From: Gossypium raimondii
Taxonomy: Eukaryota > Streptophyta > Magnoliopsida > Malvales > Malvaceae
DNA: 64,000 nucleotides
Direction of reading: 5' to 3'
NCBI RefSeq assembly: GCF_025698545.1
Contig: NC_068575.1
Coordinates: 60,583,980 to 60,647,979 of the forward strand
Part shown: piece by piece, positions 31,200-45,358 of the stretch
Layout of the letters: the number at the start of each line of letters is the position of its first letter
Numbering within the stretch: position 1 is the first letter of the stretch
Made by a program: the position numbers and the translations under genes
The notes under the pieces: model-generated
Told to the model about the DNA's origin: nothing
Seen by the model: only the letters and a program-made list of their open reading frames with translations
Database searches by the model: none

Positions 31200-33480
31200 A
31201 AACAAAACAACACTAGAAATTTTTCTAATACAATTTTTAAATTACTCATAATCCTCCAAATCCTTGAATCGAAGGATAAAACGTACTTGAATTACGTCCT
31301 CTTAAATATTGCGACAACTGCATCAATTGAACCAAAACTCAATCCAGATACCATACCAAACAAGTTAATTAAAGGTGAAGCTTTTAAGTGTTAAAAAACT
31401 TCCAAGCCCACCTTTTTGTGTTGCATGTGAATATATGGAGTATAGTTCGAGAGAGAAAATATTAAGCATGGCCCGTTATGAAGCAAGCACTAGATTCGAG
31501 AATTATTCAAAGTAGGAACATAAATGGGCTTTCATGAGGCGGCCACCTTAATCTATCACTTTTTTATGGGTAAGTTATTTGAGTTTAACTCAAAAATTTA
31601 AATTTGATTCTATAATTATAAATGTTAAATATTTTTAATTTCACTTCTAATGTATATTATAATTTTTTTATATTACGAAATTATATTATTGTGTTTAATA
31701 TATATTATTAATCCTAAATTTAATTATTAAACCAAGATTGAATTTGAACTTAATTAAATACGAATTTAATCGAACTCAAACTCGAAAAATTTTGCTTAAC
31801 TACACTTAATGTGAAATATAGATGTTTGTATTGAAGAAGGAAGAAACAAAAAAGTAAAATAAAAAAAAGTCAAAGCATTCACATGTATTGCATTGAAGAG
31901 TTAATTTTCCATATTTCCAATGTTATCTTGGATTTTTGCTCATGCCACACCTATTTCGTTCCCTGTCTTGGCCCATTCGCTGCATCACTTGGTTTCTACT
32001 CTCAACTTCCTTCTTATCTTATCAAATAAAATATTGCTATTGTTGAAGGGATAAAAATATTATCTCTCATTTATCTAATTGTTAACATGTTGTTTTAAAT
32101 GTTTTAACTAATTTCATTGGTCCGACTTTTTTTTATTGAATAGAGACAATTATTATCCCTGACGAAAATTCAAAAAAAGACGACATCAATTTCACATGAG
32201 TTTCAATAAAAATCCGATAACATTATCTATTTTTAGGGACCAAATTTGATGAATCGAAGTCAGATTACATCAATCGAGCCGTTAGATGAAGCTTAATCTA
32301 ATGATATTGGATGTTCACTCTAAAAACCCATGTCGTGAGGAAAAATAACATGGACAGCTCCGTCTTATTTTATTAAAAATCTAACATAATCTTGAATTAT
32401 AAAGCTTAATTAAGATTGGGTTGTTAAGAAGTGAAAAGAGTTTTTAAAAAAAGAAGAAGTAATTACATTATATTTTCAATAAAATATTAATTATTGTTGA
32501 CTTAAAAGGAGTGTTTATGTTGACTTATCCTTCGCATCGTTTAACAACTCATGAAGGGTATGTCATGATTGCTTTAATTAGGATTCAACCTCGTAATCAA
32601 GGATGATTTTGTCATTTTAAAAAATGAATAACATTACATGGCATTTGAATATCCAGTCCATTTCGTTGAGCTAAGTCAAAAGGTGTATTATTTTTGATAG
32701 TGATATTATTAGTTGTTTTTTAAAAAATATTTTATTGCTAAATGTAATTATAAAAGGAAATAAAATTGATCAAAGAAGAAAAGGAATTTGTTTAAAATAT
32801 CAAATAAGTAAAATTTTAAAAATTATAATCTTGTTTTAATTACTAAGAACTGATATTGACCAATATTGGTGGATACAAATAATCATCTGATTAGCATCAA
32901 AGTCAAAGTAATGTCATATTAATACCATTTTATTCTGACCAATTATAGACCTTGTTTGAAAATCCAACATAGTATTTTTTTTCTTTCAAATGAATATAAT
33001 ATCTATATAATTAAGTTTTTATTGAATCGGTGTTTAAACATGAATCTCATTTTCGATTCATAATTTTCTACCCACCTCTTTATTTTTCTCACACTCAAAA
33101 TAAAATATTCTATAAAAAACGAAAATGAAATGATGTTTGTATTCGATTCTATGTCTATTTGTGCTCTATCTTTATTTTATTTTATTTTGTAGTTACTCAA
33201 ATATATCACTCTCTCTCTCTATATATATATATATTTGTAATTGTATTCTACTTGTGATTGTACTATATTCATATAAGTAAACCCTCTCCTTTAAAAATAT
33301 TATACATAAAATTAAAAAAAAATGATAATATATATTTGGTTAAAGGTGATTTGCAGTAATTTGATATGTCAAATGAAGCTCTCTCGAACACTTTATGAGT
33401 TTGTTCTCAAGCGATTTACGAGTCTTTTCAACATTTTTTATTGATTTTTAGTCTTTAGTATTAATGATAATTTTTCTGAC
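31200..33480. other. AT-rich intergenic region, no gene seen
   Basis: No exon-like pattern. Contains a short (CT)n/(AT)n tract near 33208-33234. Confidence 0.45.
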
Positions 33481-33812
33481 GTTTTAATTTTTTTGAGACT
33501 CAAATTCGCAAAATTATGTCATCAGAGGCCTAATGGTTGATTTGAGTGTGTGTAGGGAGATGACTATAGCCAAACGTTAAGGAAAACATCACTATTGTGG
33601 GTGTCACGTACTAGGTGTGATGTGTTGCAACACCGAGTCCCAATATCTCGACTACAAGCCTTCAAGATCGCAACTCCAAGTTGATGGTTGAAGTGAAGGA
33701 GCCCAAGGCCATTGTCAAAGATGTCGCGACACCAACTAGCCTGTGTTGCGACATCAAGAACCCCCAAGCTAAGAATGTGCCTAATGCGGAGGATGTCGTG
33801 ACACCAAAGCTT
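33481..33812. repeat. Retroelement-like flank of the gene-capturing insert (left part)
   Basis: Repeated GATGTCGCGACACC- and TGTTGCGACATC-like strings give it the look of decayed LTR DNA. It appears to continue at 36947-37100 on the other side of the insert. Borders not found; broken relic if real. Confidence 0.35.
33781..33812. repeat. 32-bp direct repeat, left copy
   Basis: CTAATGCGGAGGATGTCGTG followed by ACACCAAAGCTT, identical to 36915-36946. It bounds the 3.1-kb insert. Confidence 0.9.
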
Positions 33813-35117
33813 ACAGCATGTTTGGTTGGCTATAATGGAATAGAGACGTAATGGAATACATGCGTAATGGAATAGAGGCGTAATAGGTAATCATTTGTTT
33901 GGTTGAATGTAATGGAATAGAGGCGTAATGGTATTCTTGTGTTTGGTTGAATGGAATAGAGGTGTAATAGAAAAAGGAAAAAAAACTAAAATGACTAGAA
34001 TACCCTTAGCAGAAATTTTTTTAGATAGATGATTATTGTTATTGTTATTAAATTTTAATAAGCTTATTAATATAAATAATATATAATTCAATAAAAATAT
34101 ATAATTTAACAAAATATATGAATTTACTAAAATCATAATACATAATACTATAAAATATAATTTAAAATAATTATTATTAAATATAATTTAATAAAATATA
34201 TAATTCCCCACACTATTTGGAGATACAGGATCTAAAGCAATTAATTGTTTGACTAATCAAGGACTGATTTTGTTTAGCCATAAAATACATCAATATATAT
34301 ATTTATGTAATGAGAGTTTTCATTTACATCCGAGTAAAGTTATTTTAATTTTATATTTCAACTAACTTAACATTTTATCTCCTATATTCTTTTGGAATAT
34401 TAATTTTATATCAACCTTATACCATTCTTCTATATCATTTTGATTAAATTTAAGCTTAAATCTTATAAAAATAACATGTTTTAATAATAAAATAAAACAA
34501 ATTTATTTTATTAAATTCCATAAGTTCAACTTAGTAAACTGTGCTTCTTTTAAAACGAAAAAGGAAAGCACGTTATGATATAATTTGATTTAATAAAATT
34601 AGTCAATACCCAAACTTTACAATTTAATCATTTGTGTCCTATACTTTAAGCAAATATTCTCTCCACTGAAGGTGTAGTAGATCACTTCATGCAAGACAAC
34701 AAATCAAAAAGCAATTATATAAAGTACAAGCTTATCAGTATAAGGCCAAGCCAAGGAACCAATTTCTATTTTTCCTTCATTAAGCTTATCAGTATATGGA
34801 TCCATCAATACACAAACACTTGTACAACCAAAAGTCCCATATAGGAAATGGCACATTTTTCCCTTGAACTAAAAGTAGCTACTAATGCTCAAGCACACAA
34901 GAATACACAAGCTATTACTTTAGTGCATGCGCACAAGCACACCCCCTTGGGTACATTCACATTTAAGAGGATAATATATACTAATAAACCAATACCAAAT
35001 AAAAATTTACAATAAATTCATGCCAATTTCCCCTTCAAGAACTTAACAACAGCAAAACAAAATAGCTCTAACAAACAAGTTCCAAGCAGAACACAATAAT
35101 TATCTCATCAAATATAC

Positions 35118-35738
35118 CTTTGAATTGGAGATATACTCTCTGATAATATACCAAAGCTGAGCATTTGTATCCATCAACTGTAAATTACACAGAAAAGAGG
35201 CAAAACGGCCATGAGTTTCATGATGTACACCAAGAATTGGAAACCACTCTCAGTTAATCTTGGAGCTTTTTTATCTCTGTAAAAATAGACATAAATACAT
35301 CATGACACCAATCGTGAGATATAGAACCCTCAATATCTATTGCATAAAAGAAATGAAGCTAAAGTTCATGGCAGGATATAGCACCTCTGACGCAAAAGAC
35401 CACGCTGAAAAATTCTCATCATGGAAGAGCTGAAGCTCGTTGATTTTTCAGCTTGTCCTGAACTTATAAGTTGCAAAGAAGAAACACCGCTTAACAAAGT
35501 GAAGTAAGAAGCGACTCAAACATTAAAACTAAGCAGTTGAGCAAATTCAAAACTAATTGCATAATTCGCATCACATACACTACCATTAAGAACATAAATT
35601 ATGCCAATGAATCGATGAAAAAATAGGTGAAAGTCACACCTCCCATTGCTCATGTGCATAGGCATCGAGCTCCTCGAGGTTGGAAGCCTTGCAGTAACAC
35701 TTTGAGGCATCAGTTCTCTTGGCAAAATCCCACGCAAC
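35118..35738 (-). pseudogene. TFB2: Captured fragment of TFIIH subunit 4 (p52/TFB2)
   Basis: TFB2/p52 is a core subunit of transcription/repair factor TFIIH that stimulates the XPB helicase. Four exon pieces are visible on the minus strand: about 35738-35640 (GILPRELMPQSVTARLPT, then, one frame over, NLEELDAYAHEQWE), 35457-35385 (QAEKSTSFSSSMMRIFQRG), 35276-35231 (APRLTESGFQFL) and 35177-35118 (LMDTNAQLWYIIREYISNS). All inner borders are canonical GT-AG, and exons 2 to 4 join in one frame. Human p52 has a matching GFQFLLLDTPAQLWY stretch, which supports the call. The first piece has a frame shift inside ARLPT..NLEEL. Introns are kept, so capture was from DNA. Not a working gene. Confidence 0.8.
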
Positions 35739-36430
<692 letters not shown>

Positions 36431-36914
36431 TCAACATGAGATTAACTTCACTGGTTTATCCTTCAAAAACAAACAAAAACCCTAATAAACCAATATCAAT
36501 GTGAGCAATAGCACTTCCAGTGAGGGAGAGACCTGGGCATGAAAAAAAAAAGGGAGAAGGTTGGAAGGAAATGGGAAGAAGAAAGAAAAAAGAAGAAGAT
36601 GTTTCAGACGTATTGCACCCTCATCTAAACCAACTCCATAAAACAAGAAGAAGAAGCAGAAATCAATGGAAGGGAAAGGGAAATTACCTAATCAGCGTTT
36701 GAGGCAAAAATTGATGGAAGAAGCAGAAATTGACGAGGGCAGAGAATGGAATAGAAAAAAAGAATAGGGAAGGAATCCCTAATCGGTGTTTGAGGCAGGG
36801 AATGGCTATTACAGCCAAGAGAGGTAATAGATCCGTAACCGAATATGGCCGTAATAGCATTACGGGCAACCAAACATATGAATAGGTAGGGCCCACGTAA
36901 TAGGGATGTAATGG

Positions 36915-36946
36915 CTAATGCGGAGGATGTCGTGACACCAAAGCTT
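36915..36946. repeat. 32-bp direct repeat, right copy
   Basis: Identical to 33781-33812; see there. Confidence 0.9.
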
Positions 36947-37195
36947 GAGTGTCATGCATTATCATTGTCATTCACCTTATTGTCAATCTGTATTGGGTAT
37001 GATCCTTGGAATGCTCCAAGTGTTCCATTGTAACACTTACAAGTTTTACAATTGATCTGTAACACTTATAGTCAAGCCACTTTAATTTTTTTACATTTTG
37101 TGCTAATTCTCTGCTCGGCGTTCCTATGTCATGGCATGGCCAAAAGGTATGGTATTTAATATAAAACTATTCTCATTAATTATAAATAGTTTTAA

Positions 37196-37532
37196 GGATA
37201 AATATCAAAATTATAAATGAACTTTGATTCACTCTGCAACAGTATCATACATGAACTTCAACTTTGTACAATTTTATATATGAAATTTTGATTTGATTCA
37301 ATTTCACAAATCACTAATAACATTATCGAATTAACACTATTTTATGTTGATATATTGTATATACAAACAATTATATTACTCGATATGAAAATAAATGTAT
37401 GTATTCATTTCTTTAAATGTGTACAATTGAATACGAAATCAAAGTTTCATATATACATATGAATCACAATTCAAGTTTCACGTGTATAATTTCACCAAAT
37501 CAAAGTTCATGTATAAATTTAATATTTATCCC
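37196..37532. mobile_element. MITE with long terminal inverted repeats
   Basis: Left GGATAAATATCAAAATTATA; right reverse complement GGATAAATATTAAATTTATA. The arms stay alike for about 80 bp (CATGAACTTCAACTTTG against GTGAAACTTGAATTGTG). About 337 bp, non-coding. Confidence 0.75.
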
Positions 37533-39824
37533 ATAATTTTATAAAATATAGATATAAAATATATATTTTTTATTTTTTAGGTAATAATTTTTATTTGTTT
37601 AACTCTACTTTTAACCGAATAAATTAATATATTTACCGGAATTGATATTCAAGTTTATTCATAGGATTAAATTATATATCAATTTTGAATTCAAGGGTCG
37701 ATTTCGATTTTAATAAGTGACGCAATGGAGTTGTTAGGTCGAACCTGCTTTCCTCCCCCAAAATGTAATAAGCAAATTAATACAATCTAATCCTGCCGAC
37801 ACTATATGGAAGCTTTCAGACCATTTTAGTTTAGGCTTTAGATATTATGAAATAAACCCATATTTATAAGGAAAGCATTCTTGTCATTTTTATAAAATTA
37901 TATACTTTATAGAATTTTATGTGAAATTCTACCCGATCCGATCGTCGGATTCGAATATAAAATATTATATTCCGTTATCGAAGCAACTCAAAACTTAATT
38001 TTTATTAAACAATTCGAGAATATGAAATTATTACACATTTTTTATAAAAATTTTGATAACACCACCTATAGTTTTATTCAAACCCACCTACAATTAAACT
38101 TAACAAATATTTCAAAATACAAGTAAAACTCTCAAATCAATTCCCAACACTTCTTCAAGCGTATATTATATTCGAGATTCATCACTTAAGTGGTATGTAT
38201 AAATATATATATATATATATTATAAAGAGAGTATAATTCCATATAACATAATCAAAATACTTAAGATAAATTTCATAAGTATAAAGTTTATAAAAATTTA
38301 TGTACATGCCATTAAAGTCCTAAGCAAAATAAACATCACCCACGTTGTGTTTGAGCTGAAGTTGGTGCTTCGAATACTGATGACACTTGCACACAGAAAC
38401 AAGGACGGTACGCTAAGCATTGAATGCTTAATAGTGCTAATAACATATAAAATCACTACATAAAATATTAAGTAATTCACAATTTAAAAAATAATGATAA
38501 AACAATAAAATAATAATATTCAATAACATAACATTCTAGTAAATCATTTTCAATTATAAATATAAGCTAAACATTAGTGAACTCTTCTCTTCTCTTTTAT
38601 TTTTTTTTCATTTAATTTCTAATTTCAAGTCAATTTTATAAATAACTTTAAAACCCCTTTTCATATTACTTACATTTTAGTTTCTCATTTTTCAAATTTA
38701 GGCATAAGATCAGATACACGAATCTGTCACCTAAGATTGCCCAACAATGATAGCTTAAAGTGTATGTCATCCCGGGTTGTCCGGAAATAATGACTATCAT
38801 AGTACTCGACCCACTAGGAATTTCAGTACTATTTCTCCCACGACCTTTTGAGAATTGGGGAGTAAAAATCAATAATGTACAAACTTTAATTATATGGCAT
38901 GTCAACTATATTTAAACTAATCTATCATTGATTTACGAGGAAATCTTCAAAATTACATAATTAAATCATATTTCATTATTTCAATCGAAAGACATATTTG
39001 ATAGTCATATATAAATTATAACTACTAATTCAATTATTTAAATTATCAAATATTCATATATATATATATATATATATATATGTAAGTACTTCTCCCATGC
39101 TAATTAGCTTAACTAATAAAATTAAACTATTTAATGACATTATGGAATGAGTTCATGTATATTAACATAAATCGAAGTTTTCACTCATTTGGCTCGTTTT
39201 CTTTTCCTTTCGCCTTTGAAATGTCAATTTTATTTTCATCTTATGCTTGAATTTGAAGGAAAATGGTGATTTTCTTTTCTCTTCTTCCACTGACTTTCAA
39301 TAATAAGAAGAAAGATGTTAATCTTTTCTTTGCATGTATTATAATATTACTTAATAAAATATTAAATAAATATTATTTAATAAAATGTCATTTAAAAGAT
39401 AGATTTTTTAAAAGTAATGGTAAAATTATTATCAAGTCATTTCCATCAAGATAAAATGGAATAATTGCTATTTACCCCTGCTTTATACTTTATTCACTTT
39501 AGTCTCTAATTTTTGGGGTTTCTAGTCTATTCCAAATATCTCGACTAATAATTTTCTACATTTCTATGTCTAACGATTTTTCTAAAATGATTACAATTTC
39601 TTATACAATCAGTTATTTATAAATCATTTATTCAATAACTTTCATCATAATTATTATTTTATTAATTCTACTTATAATCCGATATTAATGTGGGTGTTAC
39701 ATGTTAATAAATGTAATGTGACATCTATAGAGATGTTATTAATTTTTCAACAAGAACTGAGCGGAAATGGATTAAGCAATCCTCGGGTGAGCACACTCTA
39801 GCTTGGTTGTTATAGTATATTTAA
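37533..39824. other. AT-rich intergenic region, no gene seen
   Basis: Includes (AT)n runs at about 38205-38222 and 39055-39082. The stretch 38330-38830 has somewhat higher GC and may be decayed element DNA, but nothing in it was recognised. Confidence 0.4.
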
Positions 39825-39832
39825 GTGAGAAT

Positions 39833-40251
39833 TAGACTTGTCCATGGGCCGGGCCGGGCCCGGGAAAAATATTCTGCCCGCCTCCTAGGCCCGGGCCCGG
39901 CCCGGCCCGAAATATGGGCATGAAATTTTGCCCAGGCCCAGCTCGGGAAAAATATCATAAGCCCGAGCCCGGCTCGGCCCTGCCCATTTTTAAAATAAAC
40001 GTTAAAAATTTATTTTAAAAATAAAAAATTTATTTTAAAAGTATTTTAAAATTAAAAAATAAAAATATATATTTATTATATTCGGGCCGGGCCAGGCCAA
40101 AAAATTGTGCCCGAGGCCCGGCCCATTTTTTAAACGGGCCTCGTTTTTTTGCCCAAGCCCATATTTCGGGCCTATATTTTTACCCAAACCCTCCCATATT
40201 TCGGGCGGACCGTCAGGCCGGGCCGGGCCGCCCGGCCCATGGACAGGTCTA
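39833..40251 (+). mobile_element. Non-autonomous hAT element, GC-rich ends (copy 1)
   Basis: 419 bp with ends TAGACTTGTCCATGGGCCG and, reversed, TAGACCTGTCCATGGGCCG. Perfect 8-bp target duplication GTGAGAAT (39825-39832, 40252-40259). The subterminal parts are GGGCCGGGC-rich, the centre AT-rich. No transposase. Gly/Pro/Arg-rich open frames across it are by-products of base composition. Related to 45359-45825 and 50456-50860. Confidence 0.9.
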
Positions 40252-40317
40252 GTGAGAATATATATATATATTTTGGCAATTAAGTTTACTTCTGTATTTA
40301 TATTTTTTTTCACTTTG

Positions 40318-40835
40318 ATCGTTGAACTTAGCAATTAGATCTATTTTGGTCTCTATATTTGGATTTTATCAAGATTTGATGATATGGTCAATGTTATTGG
40401 AATAGGACTTGATCAGATAGATCGAGAACTGATCGATATAATGATCCGAACAAAAGGATCAATTGAAACAATTGACTCAAAAACCACTTGAAATTGGTAA
40501 AAATAGGAAATCGAGACAATAAAACGATAGTTGAATGGTTGAATCAGTTTTTTTATTTTAAATATTTTTTAGACTTTTATGAATTTTTAATTATTTATTT
40601 AATTATTGTTGGTCTAGCGGTGGACTGACCAGTTCAACCATCAGTCCAGTTAACGCGACATTATGATATTGCACCACATCATAACCTAGAAATTGATATT
40701 GATTTTTAAATTTCCAAGTGCTGATGTGGCATAATCTTAGAGTGCCACATCATCAAACTTTTATATTCTTTAAGTTCATGGATCAAAATGACTCCATTTG
40801 TCAAGTTCAGGTGCTAAAGTGGACTACTTATCAGA
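40318..40835. repeat. Decayed inverted-repeat element
   Basis: Left GTTGAACTTAGCAATTAGAT with TTTTGGTCTCTATATTTGG and TTTGATGATATGG. Right, inverted: CCACATCATCAAAC, TTTAAGTTCATGGATCAAAA, TTGTCAAGTTCAGG. Loose pairing, borders approximate. Confidence 0.4.
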
Positions 40836-40849
40836 TTTAAAAAAAAGAG

Positions 40850-41515
40850 AAGTATAAAATAAGAAAGGTTAATAATTTCATGTGTGTTTTATCGTTCATT
40901 AATATATTTTTTAGAATTCGTGACAATATCAATTTTTAAATTTAAATTTAAAATCTGGTTTTAAAAATACAATTTAATTACTATTATGGTACTTAATTAA
41001 TGTTATGGATTAAAAACTCCAAAGGAACGTCCACACATTTGGATTGTAACGTATCAGTTAAAAACTCCAAAAAGTAACGTCCATTGTTTGTCATTATGCA
41101 TCTCTTATTTACTTAGGAGAAGTGAAGTGAATGAAGCCAATTACCAACAAATTCATTCAATTTTACGGGGTCCCTTGCGAAAGAGGGTCTCTCTTGTTTT
41201 AATAACCAGTCAATCCCTTTTTCTAATCAATCAATCCGATTGAAATAACAGATGAGATTTGCACCACAAATTAAGGTCCAACAACAACAAAGGAATTTCG
41301 AGTTACATATATAATACGATAAGAGATGTTTCTAATTTATTAGGATATCCTGTAGATATATATAGTGTACTATATATTAGTTTTACTTAATATACACTTC
41401 TTCATGTCCTTCCTACAGCATGCTGTCCTGTTTGTTACCTTTCGGCTTAATTATAAATATAGACTGAAAACCCAAACAAAGAACCCTAATTAAAGTAACT
41501 GAAACTGATGATTAT
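40850..41515. other. Downstream flank of MYB gene, no gene seen
   Basis: AT-rich; a short direct repeat TAAAAACTCCAAA with AAC.TCCA occurs at about 41007-41085. The right end should contain the MYB 3' UTR. Confidence 0.4.
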
Positions 41516-41517
41516 TT

Positions 41518-42640
41518 TCAGAACAGCACATCATCCAACAGCCATTTCTCTATCAAAGTAAGAGGAATTTGATCCCCCATATTGGGCTTACTTTCCACTT
41601 GGAAAACGACGCTGTTTTCAGATTCATGTGAGACATCATTATCTGAACAAGTACTGCAAGAGTTGAAGCTGAAGAATGAGTCCAAACCCTTGTCGCTCAA
41701 TGCCCCTTCATCATTAGAGTTGAAGGAACTCCGGGTCATAGTTTCGGCCGAGTTCGTGGTGGCGGTGGCGGAAGCCGGTTTGGGTGTGTTTTTCATCCAG
41801 TTTTGGAGCAACCGGGATATGTTGTCGGCACTGGAAGCGTAAGTGGGTGGTTGATGAGGCTGAGCTGAGTTTAAGAGATCATTGAAGTCGTTTAAACCAG
41901 TTGAAGGGTTTTGTTTACGAAGAGATAATGCCTCGGTGAGTGCTTGTTTAGCCATCCGGATATCTGTTTGAAGCCTTCTTTCCCATTGACCCTTAGGGAC
42001 CGATTGACAATAAGAAACCCCATCTTGATTTTGACCCTTTTTCAGCTTCTTTTTCAAATGGGTGTTCCAATAGTTTTTTATATCATTATCTGTTCTTTGA
42101 GGGAGGTAAGAAGCTATGGCTGCCCATCTGCACACCCCCCCCAAAAAAAGCACAACTTCAATAAAATCACCATCGTGTAAAGAGAAAGAGAGATGATGAT
42201 TATGATTATTTACCTATTGCCTAAAAGAGCTTGGAGATGGATAATGGTCTTCTCTTCTTCTTCAGTGAAGTTACCGCGTTTAATACCAGGCCTGAGATAG
42301 TTAGTCCATCGAAGCCTGCAACTCTTGCTACATCTAAGCAAGCCTGAAAAAAAAAACAAAAATGAAAAGGAACCAATATGAATTAACGTAGGAAAAGAAA
42401 AGATGCCTTGTATATTTATTGCATCTCTTTAATGAACACAACTAACCCAAAAAAAAAGTTGAAAAAAAAAGCACCCAAAAGTAAAATTTTAAAAGAAAAA
42501 GGGGTACCTGTATTAGTAGGAACTGATCTCCAATTTCCTGGACCATGTTCTTGAATATAAGACACGAGTATGATATCTTCTTCAGGTGTCCAGGGACCTT
42601 TTTTCACACCGATTTTGTCACAGCAAGGTGGTCTACCCAT
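41518..42640 (-). CDS. MYB60: R2R3-MYB transcription factor, subgroup 1 (MYB60-like)
   Basis: DNA-binding regulator of subgroup 1 (MYB60/30/31/94/96), which governs stomatal opening, cuticular wax or stress responses. Exons: 42640-42508 (133 nt), 42343-42214 (130 nt), 42127-41518 (610 nt). The first two have the classic R2R3-MYB lengths and all borders are GT-AG; 290 residues. R2 spans about 14-64 ([20 protein letters not shown]) and R3 about 67-117 ([20 protein letters not shown], with [20 protein letters not shown]). The C-terminus holds LLQNWMK and the subgroup-1 type [13 protein letters not shown] motif. The N-terminal block [20 protein letters not shown] is as in Arabidopsis MYB60. The last exon is Ser-rich. 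Subgroup is firm; MYB60 itself is probable. Confidence 0.9.
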
Positions 42641-42829
42641 GTTTGTTACTTGTTCACTGATTTTCTATAGATGATGATCGAAGTTGATGATGAAGGAGAA
42701 GATTTGGTTCTAAGTTTAACAAAAGAAGGGTTGTTGGATTTAATATTGAAGTTGAGTATAGAGTTTGAAATCTCGTATAGAGAGACGATTAGTCTCGAAA
42801 GGGCAAGGGTTCGGGTATATGTGTATGCC

Positions 42830-42838
42830 ATATATATA
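42830..42838 (-). promoter_or_regulatory. TATA box of MYB gene
   Basis: The minus strand has TTTATATATA about 190 bp upstream of the ATG at 42640, giving a leader of roughly 150 nt. No intron is needed in the leader. Confidence 0.5.
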
Positions 42839-42859
42839 AAGAAAAGGATGTGAGAGAGG

Positions 42860-45350
42860 AAAGGAGGTGTTTTAGGCTGACCTGAGTGATGAGGTTCATG
42901 GGGGGATATGCAAATCCAAAATGAGTCAAAACAGACAGCAAAGCTGCATTTACTCGTTCTTTGCCGAAAGTCAGATATGCTTAAACACACTCGCGGTGTT
43001 AGTAAGTCTCAATTATTTCGTAATTCAACTAAATTAAATTTAAAAAAGTTCAGGTTTGTAAATTTGTATTTAATTCTTTTTATTTAATTGATGTTTAAAC
43101 TTCAAATTTGTAAGTTAATTTGTACTTATTTTAAGTATTTGATTAATATCGTCAAAATATACTAACATGATACTAACAACCAGTAATTAATCATCTGCAT
43201 TTTGTAGACCTATTAAAAGGGTAGATATTAGCCACAATTAAATTTTAAAATTACTCCATATCTAAAGTAAATATCAAACACTCGACCAGATAAGAATAAT
43301 TCTTGTCATCTCATCTAACTCACATATTTTGTTGGTTTTCTATTTTTACCTTTCAAAATCGTGCGGCATTCATTGTAGGGGTTACTTAAAAGAGTTGGAG
43401 GTTTGGCACCGAAAACAACCCTAATTTTTAACTCTCTTATTATTTGTTTTACCCTCTTCAATGGCTTATTTCATGAATAAGTAAATGTGTAGTTACTCTG
43501 GTGTAAGTTATTGTTTTACCCATTTGCATTTCATGGGAAAATACAAATGAGAAAACATCATTGACTATACTCTCAAAATAACGTACTTAGGTATGTGTGC
43601 ATCGATGGGAAAGGAAACCTAAGCTCTTTAACTAAAAAAAATTATACTTCTTATTTTGTATGTGATTCTATTAAGAGTTTGGGTAAGCAATAAATTGACT
43701 AATATATATGAACTGTGATCAAATTAAGGGTTTCATGATTTTTAATTCTCATAATTTTGAATTTTAAAATTTTAGTATGGAGTAAACGATAACAATTAAA
43801 TTTATTTATAAAATTTTATGTGGTAAATATGATATCACATGTCTAATATCATGTTAGATTTATTTTTACATATTATTCACCAAAAAAGTTAATGAATGGA
43901 TTTAAAATTAAAAATATAAAATTAAAAATGATTCAATTAGAAATCATGAACTAAATTTATTTTTACAAATTTTGAAAATAATTATTGATTTTTTAAATTT
44001 TTCGAATTTATTTATTTATTTAAAATTATTGGAAAAGCAACTACCAAAAATTTAATTTTTATGAGCTTTAAAACCAACATAGAAAATACCTAAATTCCAA
44101 GTAATCACCTCTAATATACATATTAAATAATAAAGGCGTATTAAAAAATAGTAATGGCGAAGCATGTTACCCATTATTTATTACTCATGTTCTTACTTAT
44201 ATACGGATCTAACAGCCTTGGTTTTATTACTTAATTGCATGGCGAAATAACTTTACTAAACGAATTTTAACATTTATTTCCATAAATATAAATTATTTTT
44301 CCTATCGAAGAATAATTCACGAGAGAAAATGTCGTCGACTTTCAAGGTCAATATGCAATAACACGGCCCCAAATATTTTAAAAAAATATATATTTTATTA
44401 TAAGTTCTGATCCTATCCGTTCCTTTCGACACAATGTCGGCAACAATTTTTTTATAAATTAATAAAAACATGTACATAATTAAATTTGAACTAAGAACAC
44501 CGTCGATTTTAAACCTTCAACTTTATCATTTGAGTTTTACATAAAAATTTTCACCCACATTATAAGTGTATTGTAATCTATGTCAAGTAAAATAATATTT
44601 ATATTTTTTTATAATTTGTTTTGTGCATTATAGCTTAAAAGTTTAAGATTACAGGGTTATTTATCCCCTAATTTGTAAATTTCACTCTTCAGTGGTTCAC
44701 ACTTTTAAAGTGAACATGTTAAAACTATAATTAGTACGGTAAATTTGTTATCATTATAATGTCAGAAGAGAGGGAGGAGGATGTCAATATTATCCAAGGA
44801 CTACATAAGAATTTTAACCCTTACTACAAACAAGTATTAGCTTGTTAAAATTAATAAAGTTATGAACCCTTTGTGTTGACTTATTAATTAAGGTGTTCAC
44901 TATTTCAGGTTTGGTCTGGGTCCAAGTCGTACTAATCATGTTGTTGTTAGGGCTATTTGTAAGAAAAGAGGTAATTTGAAATCAAAGAAATAAAGCAACA
45001 TGCAAAATGCATGCCCTACACATTTATTATAAGAGATAAGAAAGGAAGAGTAAGAAATCAGTTTTCCAAGTTCCAATAGGCAATAGCTTAATTATATATT
45101 ATTTATAATAATGACAGCAATTTAATAATAATATAATATTCATTTTTATTTGTTGTTGAAAGAGTCAGACCCATTACTACCCCATCAAGAAAAGAAAGAA
45201 AGAAAGTCAGATTCGATGAATTAGCAATAAAGGAATATGCGAGTGATCATCATGCCATTCCCAATTCCTCTCGCTCCATGAGGAATATATTTTAAATTAA
45301 TTTCATTTTTAAGAATTTTCGATTTTCAGTGGAGGCTTCCTCCCATCTCC
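42860..45350. other. MYB upstream region and intergenic DNA, no gene seen
   Basis: The first few hundred bases should be MYB promoter. The rest is AT-rich without recognised exons. Confidence 0.4.
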
Positions 45351-45358
45351 GTTGGTAG

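Noticed and set aside
40035-40338. Gly/Pro/Arg-rich open frames (with VHGPGGPARPDGPPE-like reading), also at 50168-50608 and 50683-50901
   Set aside because: They coincide exactly with the GGGCCGGGC arms of the hAT elements and recur in each copy, so they come from repeat composition and not from a gene.
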